Shown here one piece after another: positions 45,361-55,220 of a stretch of DNA of 64,000 nucleotides. Each line of letters begins with the position of its first letter. The first letter of the stretch is position 1. The notes under the pieces were generated by a model. The model worked only from the letters and a program-made list of their open reading frames with translations. It searched no databases and was not told the origin of the DNA. The DNA lies in NCBI RefSeq assembly GCF_011386835.1, contig NC_088796.1, forward strand, positions 90,007,468-90,071,467, in the 5' to 3' direction. The stretch is from Chrysemys picta bellii. Lineage: Eukaryota; Chordata; Testudines; Emydidae. Both the position numbers and the translations under genes were made by a program.

Positions 45361-46626
45361 ATGAACATTGTAAACACCTCGCGCGTTCTCGTGCAGTTTA
45401 TGCTGAACCAGGACCAGAAAAACGAGGAGAGGAGGAGGCGGCGACAGCAGCGCAGCGACAAGAGGGATGAGGACATGGACATGGACACAGAATTCTCTCA
45501 AACCGCGGGCCCCGGTGCTTTGGAGATCATGTTGTTAATGGGGCAGGTTCTATCCGTGGAACACCGATTCTGGGCCCGGGAAACAAGCACAGACTGGTGG
45601 GACCGCATAGTGTTGCAGGTGTGGGACGATTCCCAGTGGCTGCGAAACTTTCGCATGCGTAACGGCACTTTCATGGAACTTTGTGACTTGCAGTCCCCTG
45701 CCCTGAAGCGCCAGAATACCAAGATGAAAGCAGCCCTCACAGTTGAGAAGTGAGTGGCGATAGACCTGTGGAAGCTTGCAACGCCAGAAAGCTACCGGTC
45801 AGTCAGGAATCAATTTGGAGTGGGCAAATCTACTGTGGGGGCTGCTGTGATGCAAGTAGCCAAAGCAATCGCTGAGCTGCTGCTACGAAAGGTAGTGACT
45901 CTGGGAAATGTGCAGGTCATAGCGGATGGCTTTGCTGCAATGGGATTCCCTAACTGTGGTGGGGCGATAGATGGAACCCATATCCCTATCTTGGCACTGG
46001 AGCACCAGGATACCCAGTACATAAACCGCAAGGGGTACTTTTCAATGGTGCTGCAAGCACTGGTGGATCACAAGGGACGTTTCACCAACATCAACGTGGG
46101 CTGGCCGGGAACGGTTCATGCTGCTTACGTCTTCAGGAACACTACTCTGTTTAAACGGCTGCAGCAAGGGACTTACTTCCCGGACCAGAAAATAACCGTT
46201 GGGAATGATGAAATGCCAATAGTTATCCTTGGGGACCCAGCCTACCCCTTTATGCCATGGCTCATGAAGCCAAACACAGGCAGCCTGGACAGGAGTCAGG
46301 AGCTGTTTAACTACAGGCTGAGCAAGTGCAGAATGGTGGTAGAATGTGCATTTGGACATTTAAAAGGTTGCTGGCGATCATTACTGACTCGGTCAGACGT
46401 CAGCCAAACCAATATCCCCATTGTTATTGCTGCTTGCTGTGTGCTCCACAATCTCTGTGAAAATAAGGGGGAGACCTTTATGGCGGGGTGGGAGGCTGAG
46501 GCAAATCGCCTAGCTGCTGATTACGCGCAGCCAGACACCAGGGCAATTAGAAGAGCACATCAGGAAGTGCTGCACATCAGAAAAGCTTTGAAAACCAGTT
46601 TCATGACTGGCCAGGCTACAGTGTGA
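45361..46626 (+). pseudogene. PIF/Harbinger transposase (one in-frame stop)
   Basis: This is a DDE-type nuclease expected to cut the element ends and insert at 3-bp targets. The frame of 422 codons is interrupted only by TGA at 45751-45753. Before the stop lies the helix-rich N-terminal region (RFWARETSTDWWDRIVLQVW, LRNFRMRNGTFMELC). After it come QFGVGKSTVG, then the catalytic-type motifs GGAIDGTHIP (Asp codon 45970), VILGDPAYPF and VECAFGHLKGCW. The HDA motif usually found after WPG is HAA here (GTVHAAYVF), while copy B retains HDA. The stop replaces the residue before VAI; CGA to TGA by CpG decay is a plausible origin. A poly(A) signal lies about 100 bp downstream. Confidence 0.93.
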
Positions 46627-46729
46627 AATTTCTGTTTGTTTCTCCTTCATGAAAACCCGCCCCCTTTATTGACTCATTTTCTGTAAGAAACCCACCCTCC
46701 CCCTTCGATCACAGCTTGCTTTCAAAGGA

Positions 46730-46769
46730 AATAAAGTCACTATTGTTTAAAAATCATTTATTCTTTATT
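46730..46769. terminator. Facing poly(A) signals between transposase and Myb gene
   Basis: AATAAA on the plus strand at 46730-46735 serves the transposase. TTTATT at 46757-46762 and 46764-46769 is AATAAA on the minus strand and serves the Myb-like gene. The same arrangement is found in Harbinger B at 55047-55084. Confidence 0.75.
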
Positions 46770-46851
46770 GATTGATTATAAAAAGAGGGAGAGAACCCAG
46801 GTGGGGTTTGGGAGGAGGATCGGCAGGAAGGAAAAGGCCACTAAAAAAAGG

Positions 46852-47343
46852 TTAAAAAAATGACAGCCTTTTGCTTGGGCTCTCCCCTGGGGTGGAATGG
46901 GAGGGTGCACGGAGTTTCCCCCCCCCCACGTTCTTACATGTCTGGGTGCGGAGGCTATGGAACATGGGGAGGGGGGTTATACAGGGACCATTGTGCCAGT
47001 CTGTGATCCTGCTGCCATTCCTGAAGCTCCACCAGACGCTGGAGCATGTCTGTTTGCTCACGCAGCAGCCCCAGCATTGCATCCTGCCTCCTCTGATCTT
47101 CCTGCCGCCACCTCTCATCTCAAGCGTCTCTCCTCTCCTCACGTTGGTCCCTCCTGTCCTCACGTTCACTGGCATCTTTCCTATACTTTGAAACCGTGTC
47201 CTTCCACTCATTCAGATGAGCTCTTTCACTGCGGGTGGATTCCATGATTTCCGCGAACATCTCGTCTCGCGTCCTCTTTTTCCGATGCCTTATCTGAGAT
47301 AGCCTTCGGGACGGAGGAGGGAGGCTTGAAAAATTTGCAGCTG
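46852..47343 (-). CDS. Myb/SANT-like gene, exon 2 (Harbinger A)
   Basis: The minus strand has a good splice acceptor (CCCTCCCTCCAG, AG at 47345-47344). It then reads RRLSQIRHRKKRTRDEMFAE, RSERAHLNEWKDTVSKYRK and a highly charged coiled coil (ASEREDRRDQREERRDA). A TGA at about 47122 ends this frame, and another frame continues with QTCSSVWW..., so an indel or stop is likely near there. The downstream part ends close to the minus-strand poly(A) signals. In this family the C-terminal coiled coil is thought to mediate protein contacts. Exon limits are predictions. Confidence 0.7.
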
Positions 47344-47909
47344 CTGGAGGGAGGGGAAAAAGGAGAGAATTTTTTAAAAAGATACATTTTACAGAACAAT
47401 GCTTATACTCTTTCACGGTAAAAAAAACACTATTCACATTACATAGCACATGTGATTTCTGTGCAAGGTCGCATTTTGCCTCTTAATATTGAGTGCCTGT
47501 GGCTTTGCTGCTAGAGATCACAGACGCAGGTCCGGGCAACAGAATTCGGCTTGCATGCGGCCATGGTAAGCCATTGTCTTTCGGCTTCTGCGCCCTCTTT
47601 TCCCACATACCAAGCAAAGCCCATTGAGTGCTGTGGTTTTCCTGTTAACCTTCAGCAGCAGAAAACAAACTAACCCCCGCCCCCATCCAATTCTCTGGAT
47701 GTTCACTTTATCCCTCCCCCAACTGCGTGGCTGGTATCAGGGAAGATCCCTGATAGCCAAACGCGAAAAGCTCAGGGCCAATTCCCCCCCCCTCCCCTGC
47801 GCTTGGCTAACTGCAAGGAAGGATTTCTTTTCAGCCACAGGCAAACAGCCCAGTAGGAACGGCCACCTCTGTCCCCTTAATTAAATTCCCGTATTTCAAC
47901 CAGGTTACC

Positions 47910-48200
47910 ATGAGCGATATCACTCTCCTGAGGATTACACAGCAAGATAAAGAACGGATGTTGCTTGAATGCCAGCAAACACCAGGACCATACGCTGCCA
48001 GGCTTTGTCATGCAATGATACCAGATTACTTGCTACTAGCATGGCGTGGTCAAGTGTCCTACCATGGAGGACGGAATAAGGCTGCACTGCCCAGAAACCT
48101 TGTGGCAAGGCTTTTGGAGTACCTCCAGGAGAGCTTCATGGAGATGTCCCTGGAGGATTTCCGCTCCATCCCCAGACATGTTAACAGACTTTTCCAGTAG
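47910..48200 (+). CDS. Third Harbinger ORF, unknown function
   Basis: This 96-codon ORF lies on the transposase strand inside the intron of the opposite-strand Myb gene. It begins MSDITLLRITQQDKERMLLE and contains TPGPYAARLCHAMIPDYLLL, WRGQVSYHGGRNKAALPRNL and LLEYLQESFMEMSLEDF. I recognise no domain; it is small and helix-prone, without signal peptide or membrane segment. A splice-acceptor-like TTTCAACCAG|G ends 6 bases before the ATG, which stands in a good context (ACCATGA). After the TAG at 48198 the frame stays open for 22 more codons (LYWLRMHPKSSG...), so the stop may be secondary. A related ORF stands in the same place in Harbinger B (52286-52569). Confidence 0.65.
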   Translation: MSDITLLRITQQDKERMLLECQQTPGPYAARLCHAMIPDYLLLAWRGQVSYHGGRNKAALPRNLVARLLEYLQESFMEMSLEDFRSIPRHVNRLFQ

Positions 48201-48301
48201 CTGTACTGGCTGCGAATGCATCCCAAGTCCTCAGGGCAAAGTAATCCATTAAAAAACGCTTGCTTTTAAAACAAGTTTTATATTTTAAAAGGTACACTCA
48301 C

Positions 48302-48870
48302 CTGAGGTCCCTTCCATGGGGTCATGGTCTTGAATACTGGCTTGGGAGGGTACTTCAGTCAGGCTGAGAAAAAGATTCTGGCTGTTGGGGAAAACGGAGT
48401 GCTGTGTGCTCTCCGCAAGCTCGTCGTCCTTCTCCTCCTCCTCTTCCCCATCCGCAGAATCCTCAGGTGTGGCTGATGAGATTACCCTCCGCCTCGGAAT
48501 CCATGGTCAGAGGTGGGGTAGTGGTGGCGGCCCCCCCTGGAATTGCATGCAGCTCGGCGTAGAAGCGGCATGTCCGCAGCTCTGACCCGGAGCGACCGTT
48601 TGCCTCCTTTGTTTTTTGATAGGCTTGTCTGAGCTCCTTGACTTTCACGCGGCACTGATCTGAGTCCCTATTGTGGCCTCTCTCCATCATGCCCTTGGAG
48701 ATTTTTTCAAAAGTTTTGGCATTTCGTCTTTTTGAACGAAGTTCTGCTAGCACTGAATCCTCTCCCCATATAGTGATCAGATCCAGTACCTCCCGTACGG
48801 TCCATGCTGGTGCTCTTTTTCGATTATCGGCCTGCATGGTTACCTGTGCTGATGAGCTCTCTGTGGTCAC
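48302..48870 (-). pseudogene. Myb/SANT-like gene, exon 1 (Harbinger A)
   Basis: Starting at ATG 48870, the ORF encodes a trihelix Myb/SANT-like domain: APAWTVREVLDLITIWGEDS, LAELRSKRRNAKTFEKISKG, QCRVKVKELRQAYQKTKEAN, then TCRFYAELHAI. It then runs to SEAEGNLISHT and a stop at 48463. One base away the frame continues as an acidic stretch (DSADGEEEEEKDDELAES) and SLTEVPSQAS to a strong donor (CAG|GTGAGT, exon end 48302), so a single frameshift separates the halves. Such proteins bind Harbinger ends and help import or recruit transposase. Promoter signals were not identified. The exon 1 to exon 2 intron is about 960 bp. Confidence 0.85.
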
Positions 48871-49222
48871 CTGTGCTCTCCACGCTGGGCAAACAGGAAA
48901 TAAAATTCAAAAGTTCGCGGGGCTTTTCTTGTCTACCTGGCCAGTGCATCCAAGTTCAGATTGCTGTCCAGAGTGGTCACAATGGTGCATAGTGAGATAG
49001 CTCCCGGAGGTCAATACCATCGAATTACAGCCACACTAACCTTAATTCGAAATGGCAATATCGATTTCTGCCCTACTCCGCTCATCAGGGAGGAGTACAG
49101 AAATCGATTTTAAGAGCCCTTTATTTAGAAAGAAATGGCTTCGTTGTGTGGACGGATGCAGGGTTAATTCGATTTAACGCTGCTAAAATTCAAATTAAAC
49201 TCCTACTGTAGACCAGGCCTTT

Positions 49223-50882
49223 GATGTGGCAGAATCTGTCCCAGGGTTTGTTAGCAGCAAGAAGGAATCTTGTGCTGAAAGCTCCAGAGGGGAAGGTGGT
49301 TATGTGTTCTGCTCGGGAAATGAGAGTATCTCTTTAATTCCTCTGTAACCGTGCAAAATGCAGCTTTGGGGGAAGGAGCAGCTGAAAGCAGTTCCTGTAG
49401 CCCCAGGGCTCAAGACAAGTCTCTGCGGGAGGGGCTGAATAGAACCAGCTCCTGTCCTGTTATCTCCCTGGGGGAGGAGAATGTTCCACCTTGTAACAGG
49501 GAGGCCGTCCCAGCTGCTGACTGTCAGGAAGTTGCAGGTCAGCAGGGGACAGGTTCTGCCCTGGGGTGCACAGAGACATGTATTCCAAAGATGGAAGTTG
49601 GGGTCCTGGTGACCACTGTGGTGGGAACAGACCCCAAGGACTCTGTGGCTGGAAGCAAGCCCAACCTGAGTGAAGGGGCGGCGGGGGATTTTGCTGGCCA
49701 GTGAACGGTCTGTCATAGCTGGTAGCTGTGAGTCCACAGCTGGACCAGGGTCACTTTCCCTTTTGGGGGACACAGGAGTATCTGATCCAGAGGGGAGTCC
49801 AGAGAGGAAAGTCCAGATGGAACATGAGGGGTGACAGGAGGGTCTGCCCACCTTTTGTAGGGAGGCTTTTCCCCAGAAGGAGGGTGAAGAATCTGCATCT
49901 AAAATGCCAGACCCTTCACTTGTGGATTAGGTTGTAAGGGAAGATGGGGTCAGATTTCCTGGAGGGGAGAGTCCATCCACCTGACCTGTTGGGAACAGAG
50001 AGTGGGGTAACCGAGGGGATCTTACCGATCCAAAGCACTCCATAAAAGAATGTTATTCCTGCTACCCTTGTAAAAGATAACACTGTCTCTTCAAGGCTGG
50101 GGGAAGAAAAACTTTGCATTTGGGAAGCTTCACAAGGCTCAACCCAAAGAAATTCCAGAGGGAGGGGCCGAGGGCAGGCATGGTTGCAGTACACCCTTTC
50201 CTTGCCAAAACCTCAAACACATACCTGAATTAAGAGCCTTCTCCAGAAAGGCAGAAGAATCTGTATCTGAGCACCTACCATGGTACAAAAAGGGATTGGG
50301 AAATGCACTAAACACTGGGCAAGCCAGGCTGTGTGAATGGAATCTGTCTGTCATAAGTTGGCTGTTGACCCTGTGTCTTTTGCTACTTCATCTATGGGTC
50401 AAGACAAAAAAGTTAATACTAATGGTAAACCCTCTAAAGATGTATGACATACCTGATTTGTGGAAAAAACTTTTGTACATGCTCAGGATGGTGACAAAAC
50501 AGTCCCACAAGCATGCTGCTTTTCAGCTTATACCTGTAAACAGGCTGTACGCTTGCACAGCAGCAAAAGCATAACAGGCCTATACTGCTGTGTGGAAGAG
50601 GAAACTGAGGCACACCACCTCATGGCATTGGTGGCTAAATGCCAAGACACCTACACTTTAACAGATATTGCTATCTGCATATGGTTAGCAATATTGCACC
50701 CCAACATGTTTTCAGGCACCCAGAGACCAGGAACCCAGAACCTTGCTAGGACACCTATGAATGACATCATAGGGTTTAAAGGTACTGGGAGGGTGTGTGA
50801 CCAGAGACAAACAGGGATTTTACATGTACTGCCTCCGCCATGGACAGTGTCCAAGACTCTGGCAGTAAGTTCAGGAGGAGGG
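49223..50882 (+). pseudogene. Downstream internal part of the Gmr1-like provirus
   Basis: It starts with VAESVPGFVSSKKES in frame with the protease tail and continues through stops. It includes an ORF at 49351-49704 whose end (CTETCIPKMEVGVLVTTVVG) is also present in the deletion derivative at 2514-2834, and a further ORF from about 50460. I see no RT, RNase H or integrase motifs, so most of pol is gone. A purine-rich TTCAGGAGGAGGG precedes the 3' LTR and is the likely polypurine tract. Confidence 0.6.
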
Positions 50883-52076
50883 TGTGACGTTATTGACATA
50901 AACTGTGACCTATGGTTGCACCAGGTCTTGTACAGAGGAGGTCAAGTGGGGTGTCTATGGAAAGGTTGTAGTTTGCTGGTTATATTATGCTGTCTGTATG
51001 TGTGTATCATTTTTGTATTTGAGGTTATGAATATTGGCTATGTACTTGTATTCCAATGTGTTTGATTCTAAGGAGCCTCAGTGAAGCATTTGGTCAGCTT
51101 CTTGAGAAAGGACTGTTCTCAGTAAGTGCCCAATCAAGAAACACTTAACTGACCATGGAATTTGGGAGACGCCAATCCATATCTGAGCTTTCCTGGGAAC
51201 ATTCAAAGTAACATGTAAACAATGGCGTCAGCCCACAAAAAGCTGAATCATTCATGGACATGTGACTTGCCTGGTGGCTACAAACTCTATCTTGTTGCTG
51301 TGACTTTGCACAAAAGAACAGAGGGGGTTCCACCCACAAGAGAGAGAATATAGAAGGCCCTGGAAGCCTCTCCATTTGGTCTTCAGCTGGCTTAAGAGAT
51401 GGCTTCTCCACCCCAAAGAAATGCCTGTAAGAAACTGGAACAAAGGACGGTAACTATGGGGGTGTCTTAGTGATTGCTGGACCCAGACTAGGAAGGAGTC
51501 CAGTCTGTGAAAGAAGCTTATTGGAACATCTCTGGGGGTGAGATTTCATCTGTAATCAGTTTCTTAAATGTATTAGGCTTAGACTTGCATGTTTTGCTTT
51601 ATTTTACTTAGTAACTTACTTTGTTTTGTCTGTTATTACTTGGAACCACTTAAATCCTACGTTTTAACTTAATAAAATCACTTTTTGCTTATTAATTAAC
51701 CCAGAGCAAGTAATTAATACCTGGGGGAGCAAACAGCTGTGCATATCTCTCTATCAGTGTTATAGAGGGTGGACAATTTATGACTTTACCCTGTATAAGC
51801 TTTATACAGAGTAAAATGGATTTGTTTGGGTTTTGGATCCCATTGGATCCTGTCTGGGTGCTGGAGACAAGAGCACTTCTTAAGCTGTTTTCAGCTAAGT
51901 CTGCAGCTTTGGGGCACGTAGCTCAGACCCTGGGTATGTGTTGGAGCAGACTGGCATGTCTGGCTCAACAAGGCAGGGTTCTGGAGGCCCAAACTGGCAG
52001 AGAAAATGGGCTCAGAGGTAGTCTCGGCACACCAGGTGACAGTCCCAAGGGGGTCTCTGTGATTGAACCCGTCACA
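50883..52076 (+). repeat. Complete 3' LTR of the Gmr1-like provirus
   Basis: This 1194-bp LTR (TGTGACGTTATTGAC to ACCCGTCACA) contains AATAAAATCAC near 51672. Its 5' two thirds differ from the solo LTR at 18949-20076, but the part after GGAACCACTTAAATC is closely related. It therefore belongs to a subfamily with another U3. Compared with the 5' LTR it differs by a few substitutions and two short indels, which indicates a moderate age. Confidence 0.9.
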
Positions 52077-52081
52077 GGAGG

Positions 52082-52190
52082 TCGGAGATGCATGCAGCCA
52101 GGAGCTCTTTTCTACCCCGGAGGAGGCTAGCAAGTCACAGCAGTCGGATGTTGGCGAAGCGCAAACAGGAGAGGAGGCCCCTGGTAAGTG
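52082..52190 (+). pseudogene. Myb/SANT-like gene exon 1, second part (Harbinger B)
   Basis: The frame interrupted at 35621 resumes after the GGAGG duplication and reads VGDACSQELFSTPEEASKSQ followed by an acidic stretch. It reaches GAGGCCCCTGGTAAGTGG, where GGTAAGT is a good splice donor at about 52183. This corresponds to the donor at 48302 in Harbinger A. Confidence 0.75.
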
Positions 52191-52285
52191 GATTTTATTT
52201 TGGGAATCGCTGAGGCTAGTTGTTGGGGTCAGGAGGGTTGCAGAAAGCAGGCTTGTCTCTGTATGATGCACGTACCACCACATGC

Positions 52286-52569
52286 CTAGTCTGAGCAGCG
52301 GAACTCCCTCACTTCACGGGAATCTGCCTCAGAGATCTCCAGGAAACTCTCATGGAGATACTGGGCAATCCACTGCCGCAGGTTCTTTGGCAGAGCTGCT
52401 TTGTTTCTTGCCCCATTAACAGTGACTTTCCCATGCCACTGTGCTGTCAGTAGGGGGGGAACATTGCTGCACACAGGCAAGCCACATAAGGGCCAGGGCA
52501 GAAGCTGCAGTCTTGGAGAAGACCCTCCCTTGATTCCCTGATCACCCTCAGCAGTGAGATATCTTCCAT
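52286..52569 (-). pseudogene. Third Harbinger ORF in element B (frameshifted)
   Basis: The ATG at 52569 starts MEDISLLRVIRESREGLLQD, then CPGPYVACLCAAMFPP. A G7/C7 run at 52453-52459 then shifts the frame, and the next frame continues WHGKVTVNGARNKAALPKNL, YLHESFLEISEADS. Matching landmarks in Harbinger A are M.DI.LLR, PGPY.A.LC.AM.P and RNKAALP.NL. As in A, the ORF is on the transposase strand, inside the Myb intron, and just downstream of an acceptor-like TTTTCCACAG|G. Conservation between two diverged Harbinger elements argues for a real gene. Function is unknown. Confidence 0.7.
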
Positions 52570-52989
52570 AATGATCACATCCTGTGGAAAATGTGGAGAC
52601 AGGAATGATTATCAGGCCCCCCCTACACTGCTGGCTCTCCCCAAGAGCCATGTGCCCAGTGTACAGCAGGGTCCAGAACACTGATTTCCCCTGCCCCTGC
52701 AGCTGCTCACCATTTTGGGGGACTTGTGCCTCATGTGTGCTTGCCTGGGATCAGCCAATTAGTGTCAGGTGTGTGAGTACTAGCTGTGCTTTAAATCACT
52801 GAATCACTGTTCTGTGTGTTGGAAAAAATACTGCTTCTGTAAAATGTTGTGTTTAAACTTCACAGAGATGACCTTGGGAGCCCAGCCTCCCTCTTTGTTA
52901 TTGGCAGCTGAATGGCTACTCAGAATTAGAAAGCGGCCACGACGACCTAAGGAGGACTTTCTGTATGACTTTTTGAACTAACCTCGTTA

Positions 52990-54482
52990 TCTCTAGACTG
53001 ATTCTTGCCTGAATATTTATACCTGCCTCTGGAAATTTCCACCACATGCGTCTGACAAAGTGAGTATTCACCCATGAAAGCTTATGCTCCATACATCTGT
53101 TAGTCTATGATGTAAGCAGAGTCAGGATGAGCTCTACCCTGACATCTGGTGGTGAATTATGGCGAGTGTGGAAAAGAATTCCAGGGGCTGATCTTGTTTG
53201 CATAGGCACACCCACCCGCCTGGCATAAGACAACAGCAACTGAAAGTGGTTACTTTGGCTGGTGTGGGATCCCCAGTTTCTCTGTTATTTGGGCAGGAAG
53301 AATAAAGTTTTGTTACCCTGATTCTGTGAATCAAGGCCAGTGGAACTGTTGTATGACAGAAGGACTCACCATTAACTAAGTAGCACTCGCTTGACAAGGG
53401 GCATGGGTTACAAAACCTAGTGAATGGAGAGAGGTTGGGGGCAGGTATTTGTACCTGGTGGTGTAGGCCCCTTTTGTGAGCCTGAAACACCAATTACACC
53501 TCCTCCTCTCTCCACTGTTGAATGTCAGAGCTAACTTTGATTCCATTAGGAATCTAGTTACAGGCTGCTGAGTTGAATTCACTTTGGGCCAATAATGCAC
53601 CAGCACTGGGGATCCCCTACTAAAAGAGTTAAAGTTACTAAGAGCTGAGATCACTGAGTGCTGTGTTAACTAGTGGGGGAGCCTGAAGCTATATTGCTAA
53701 GCGGCTGGCGGAGCAGCTAGCAGAGCGGAGCCTTGCGGGGACGGCTGGAGTGGCTCACGGGTCGGTGAGCGGAGTGGAGCAGCTGGTAGAGCAGAGCAGT
53801 TCGTGGGACGGCAGGAGTGGCTCACGGGACAGCTGGTGGAGTAGAGCAGCTCGTGGTGAAGGCTGCGGCGGAACTCCACGGAGAGGCAGCCGGTCGGCCT
53901 CGGATCACGTAAGGTGCCCCTTAACACCCTGCGTGCCCCCCCTTTGAACTCTGGGGCTGCACTGACCAGGGACAGAGACTTTGGGGGTTGTTAGACTTTT
54001 GGGACTTTGGTGATTCTTGGGTTGCTGGACCCAAGAGACTTTGGGGGTGTTGGACTTTTGGGACTTTGGGTGATTTTGGGGTTGCTGGTTTCAGGAACCA
54101 ACGGGAAAGGACACGGCCCAATTTGCTGGGGTGAGTCTTCGCTCATGGTTTGGTCTATGAACTCTAGTTGTGGTGTTTTCCCAATTTAATGCTATGTCAT
54201 TTACCTCATGTTATTAAACATTTTCTGCTACACCAAGACTGTGCTTGCAAGAGGGGAAGTATTGCCTCTTCGAGGCACCCAGGGGCATGTGTAAGATTTT
54301 CCCAGGTCACTGGGTGGGGGCTTGAGCTGGTTTTGTGTTACGCTGTTGGGAGGGGACCCCTATGTACTGAACCCAGCCCTTGCTGCTATCAACTTGGCCT
54401 GGCAGAAGGGTTACAATAAGGTGCCACAGGACTCTGTCGCTTTTTAGAGATCCAGACTAACACGGCTACCCCTCTGATACTT
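52990..54482 (-). mobile_element. Turtle tRNA-derived SINE split by a solo LTR
   Basis: The SINE tail side lies at about 52990-53110 (CTCTGGAAATTTCC, CCCATGAAAGCTTATGC, CTGTTAGTCTAT). The head side lies at 54416-54482 (AGGTGCCACAGGACTCTGTC, TAACACGGCTACCCCTCTG). Removing 53111-54415 restores a continuous SINE. It is a longer subfamily than the palindromic copy at 42765. Confidence 0.85.
53111..54415 (+). mobile_element. Solo LTR (TGTAAGCAGAG...GGGTTACA) inside the SINE
   Basis: This 1305-bp unit has TG...CA ends and an imperfect 4-bp duplication, ATGA (53107-53110) and ATAA (54416-54419). It contains AATAAA at about 53300. It also has GAGCAGCT-rich imperfect repeats (53705-53870) and a duplicated block rich in GGGACTTTGG (53985-54085). 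There is no internal gene. I assign + by analogy with LTR termini only, so strand is uncertain. Confidence 0.8.
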
Positions 54483-54690
54483 TCTGCATGACGTTATGAT
54501 GCACTACATGGCTGAGAAACAGGAATTGAAGGAGTGGTGGGACAGCGAGAAGAGGGACTGAAAGGAGAATGCGGCAAACCAGAAAGAAGCCACGGAGCGG
54601 CTCATAAACGTTGTGGAGTGCCAAGTGGACACGCTCCAGGCGATACTAGCTCTGCAAACCAAGCAGCTCTGCTCCTGCCCTCCCCTGTAG
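54483..54690 (+). pseudogene. Myb/SANT-like gene exon 2 (Harbinger B)
   Basis: The frame reads FLHDVMMHYMAEKQELKEWW, then a TGA in place of a likely Trp, then KENAANQKEATERLINVVEC and QVDTLQAILALQTKQLCS before a TAG. This charged coiled coil corresponds to exon 2 in Harbinger A. A poly(A) signal for it is at 55047-55052. The SINE sits directly upstream and may have destroyed the acceptor. Confidence 0.7.
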
Positions 54691-55046
54691 CCACTGTTGC
54701 AAAACTCTTTCCCAGGCACCCCCCCAGACACCGCCAACACACTGTTATCAACCTCCTAGCTCCAGTCTGTACCCGCAGCATTCCACTCCTCCCCCTTCAC
54801 AGGCCAGCACTGTGGACTCCCACTACCCACTGCACTCAACACCCATCCGTCAGCAGTTTGGCCCTGCTGAAGTACAGCACCCACTGCATTGTACTTCAAA
54901 GGAGAATGTTGGATATGATCCCTCGACATACACAAATCTGTAACCATCCCAGGACCCCACCTCCTCCTCGGACCTTCCCTTTCCCCCATCCCCCTCAGTG
55001 CTGATGTGGTTTTTTGTTTGACTCTCTCCTCTGGTTGTTGTTTTTT

Positions 55047-55084
55047 AATAAAAGAATTGTGTTGGTTTGAAAGCAATCTTTATT
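55047..55084. terminator. Facing poly(A) signals in Harbinger B
   Basis: AATAAA on the plus strand (55047-55052) belongs to the Myb gene. TTTATT at 55079-55084 is AATAAA on the minus strand and belongs to the transposase. The layout mirrors 46730-46769. Confidence 0.75.
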
Positions 55085-55220
55085 CTACTAATTGAAAGCA
55101 AACAGATCCCTGCAAAGCAACAGACAATTATGTTAAACCTTCACATTGCATTGTCTGCACCAAAATCACAATCACCTCCTAGCAGTACAAGCACTGCACT
55201 CCAGAGCATAGTAACAAATA

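Larger units (their letters stand above)
44971..49219 (+). mobile_element. Harbinger element A, almost complete
   Basis: The ends GGCTATGTCTACACTAC and GTAGACCAGGCC are inverted and flanked by TTT (44968-44970, 49220-49222). The 4249-bp element holds a transposase (plus), a two-exon Myb/SANT-like gene (minus) and a third ORF (plus) within the Myb intron. Facing poly(A) signals separate the transposase from the Myb gene. It lies inside the protease reading frame of the Gmr1-like provirus, so it is younger than that provirus. Damage is light: one stop in transposase and about one frameshift in Myb exon 1. Confidence 0.92.
35622..52076 (+). mobile_element. Gmr1-like Ty3/Gypsy provirus, multiply interrupted
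   Basis: The provirus is bounded by TGTGACGTTATTGAC at the left and ACCCGTCACA at the right, with the 5-bp duplication GGAGG on both sides (35617-35621, 52077-52081). The 5' LTR is truncated; the 3' LTR is complete. The internal part encodes a coiled-coil Gag N-terminus, a SCAN-like capsid domain, a CCHC knuckle and a protease tail. No reverse transcriptase, RNase H or integrase motif is visible, so pol is largely deleted. Three elements interrupt it: an antisense LTR element (37358-43448), a CATAGG element (43927-44835) and Harbinger A (44971-49219). Confidence 0.88.
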
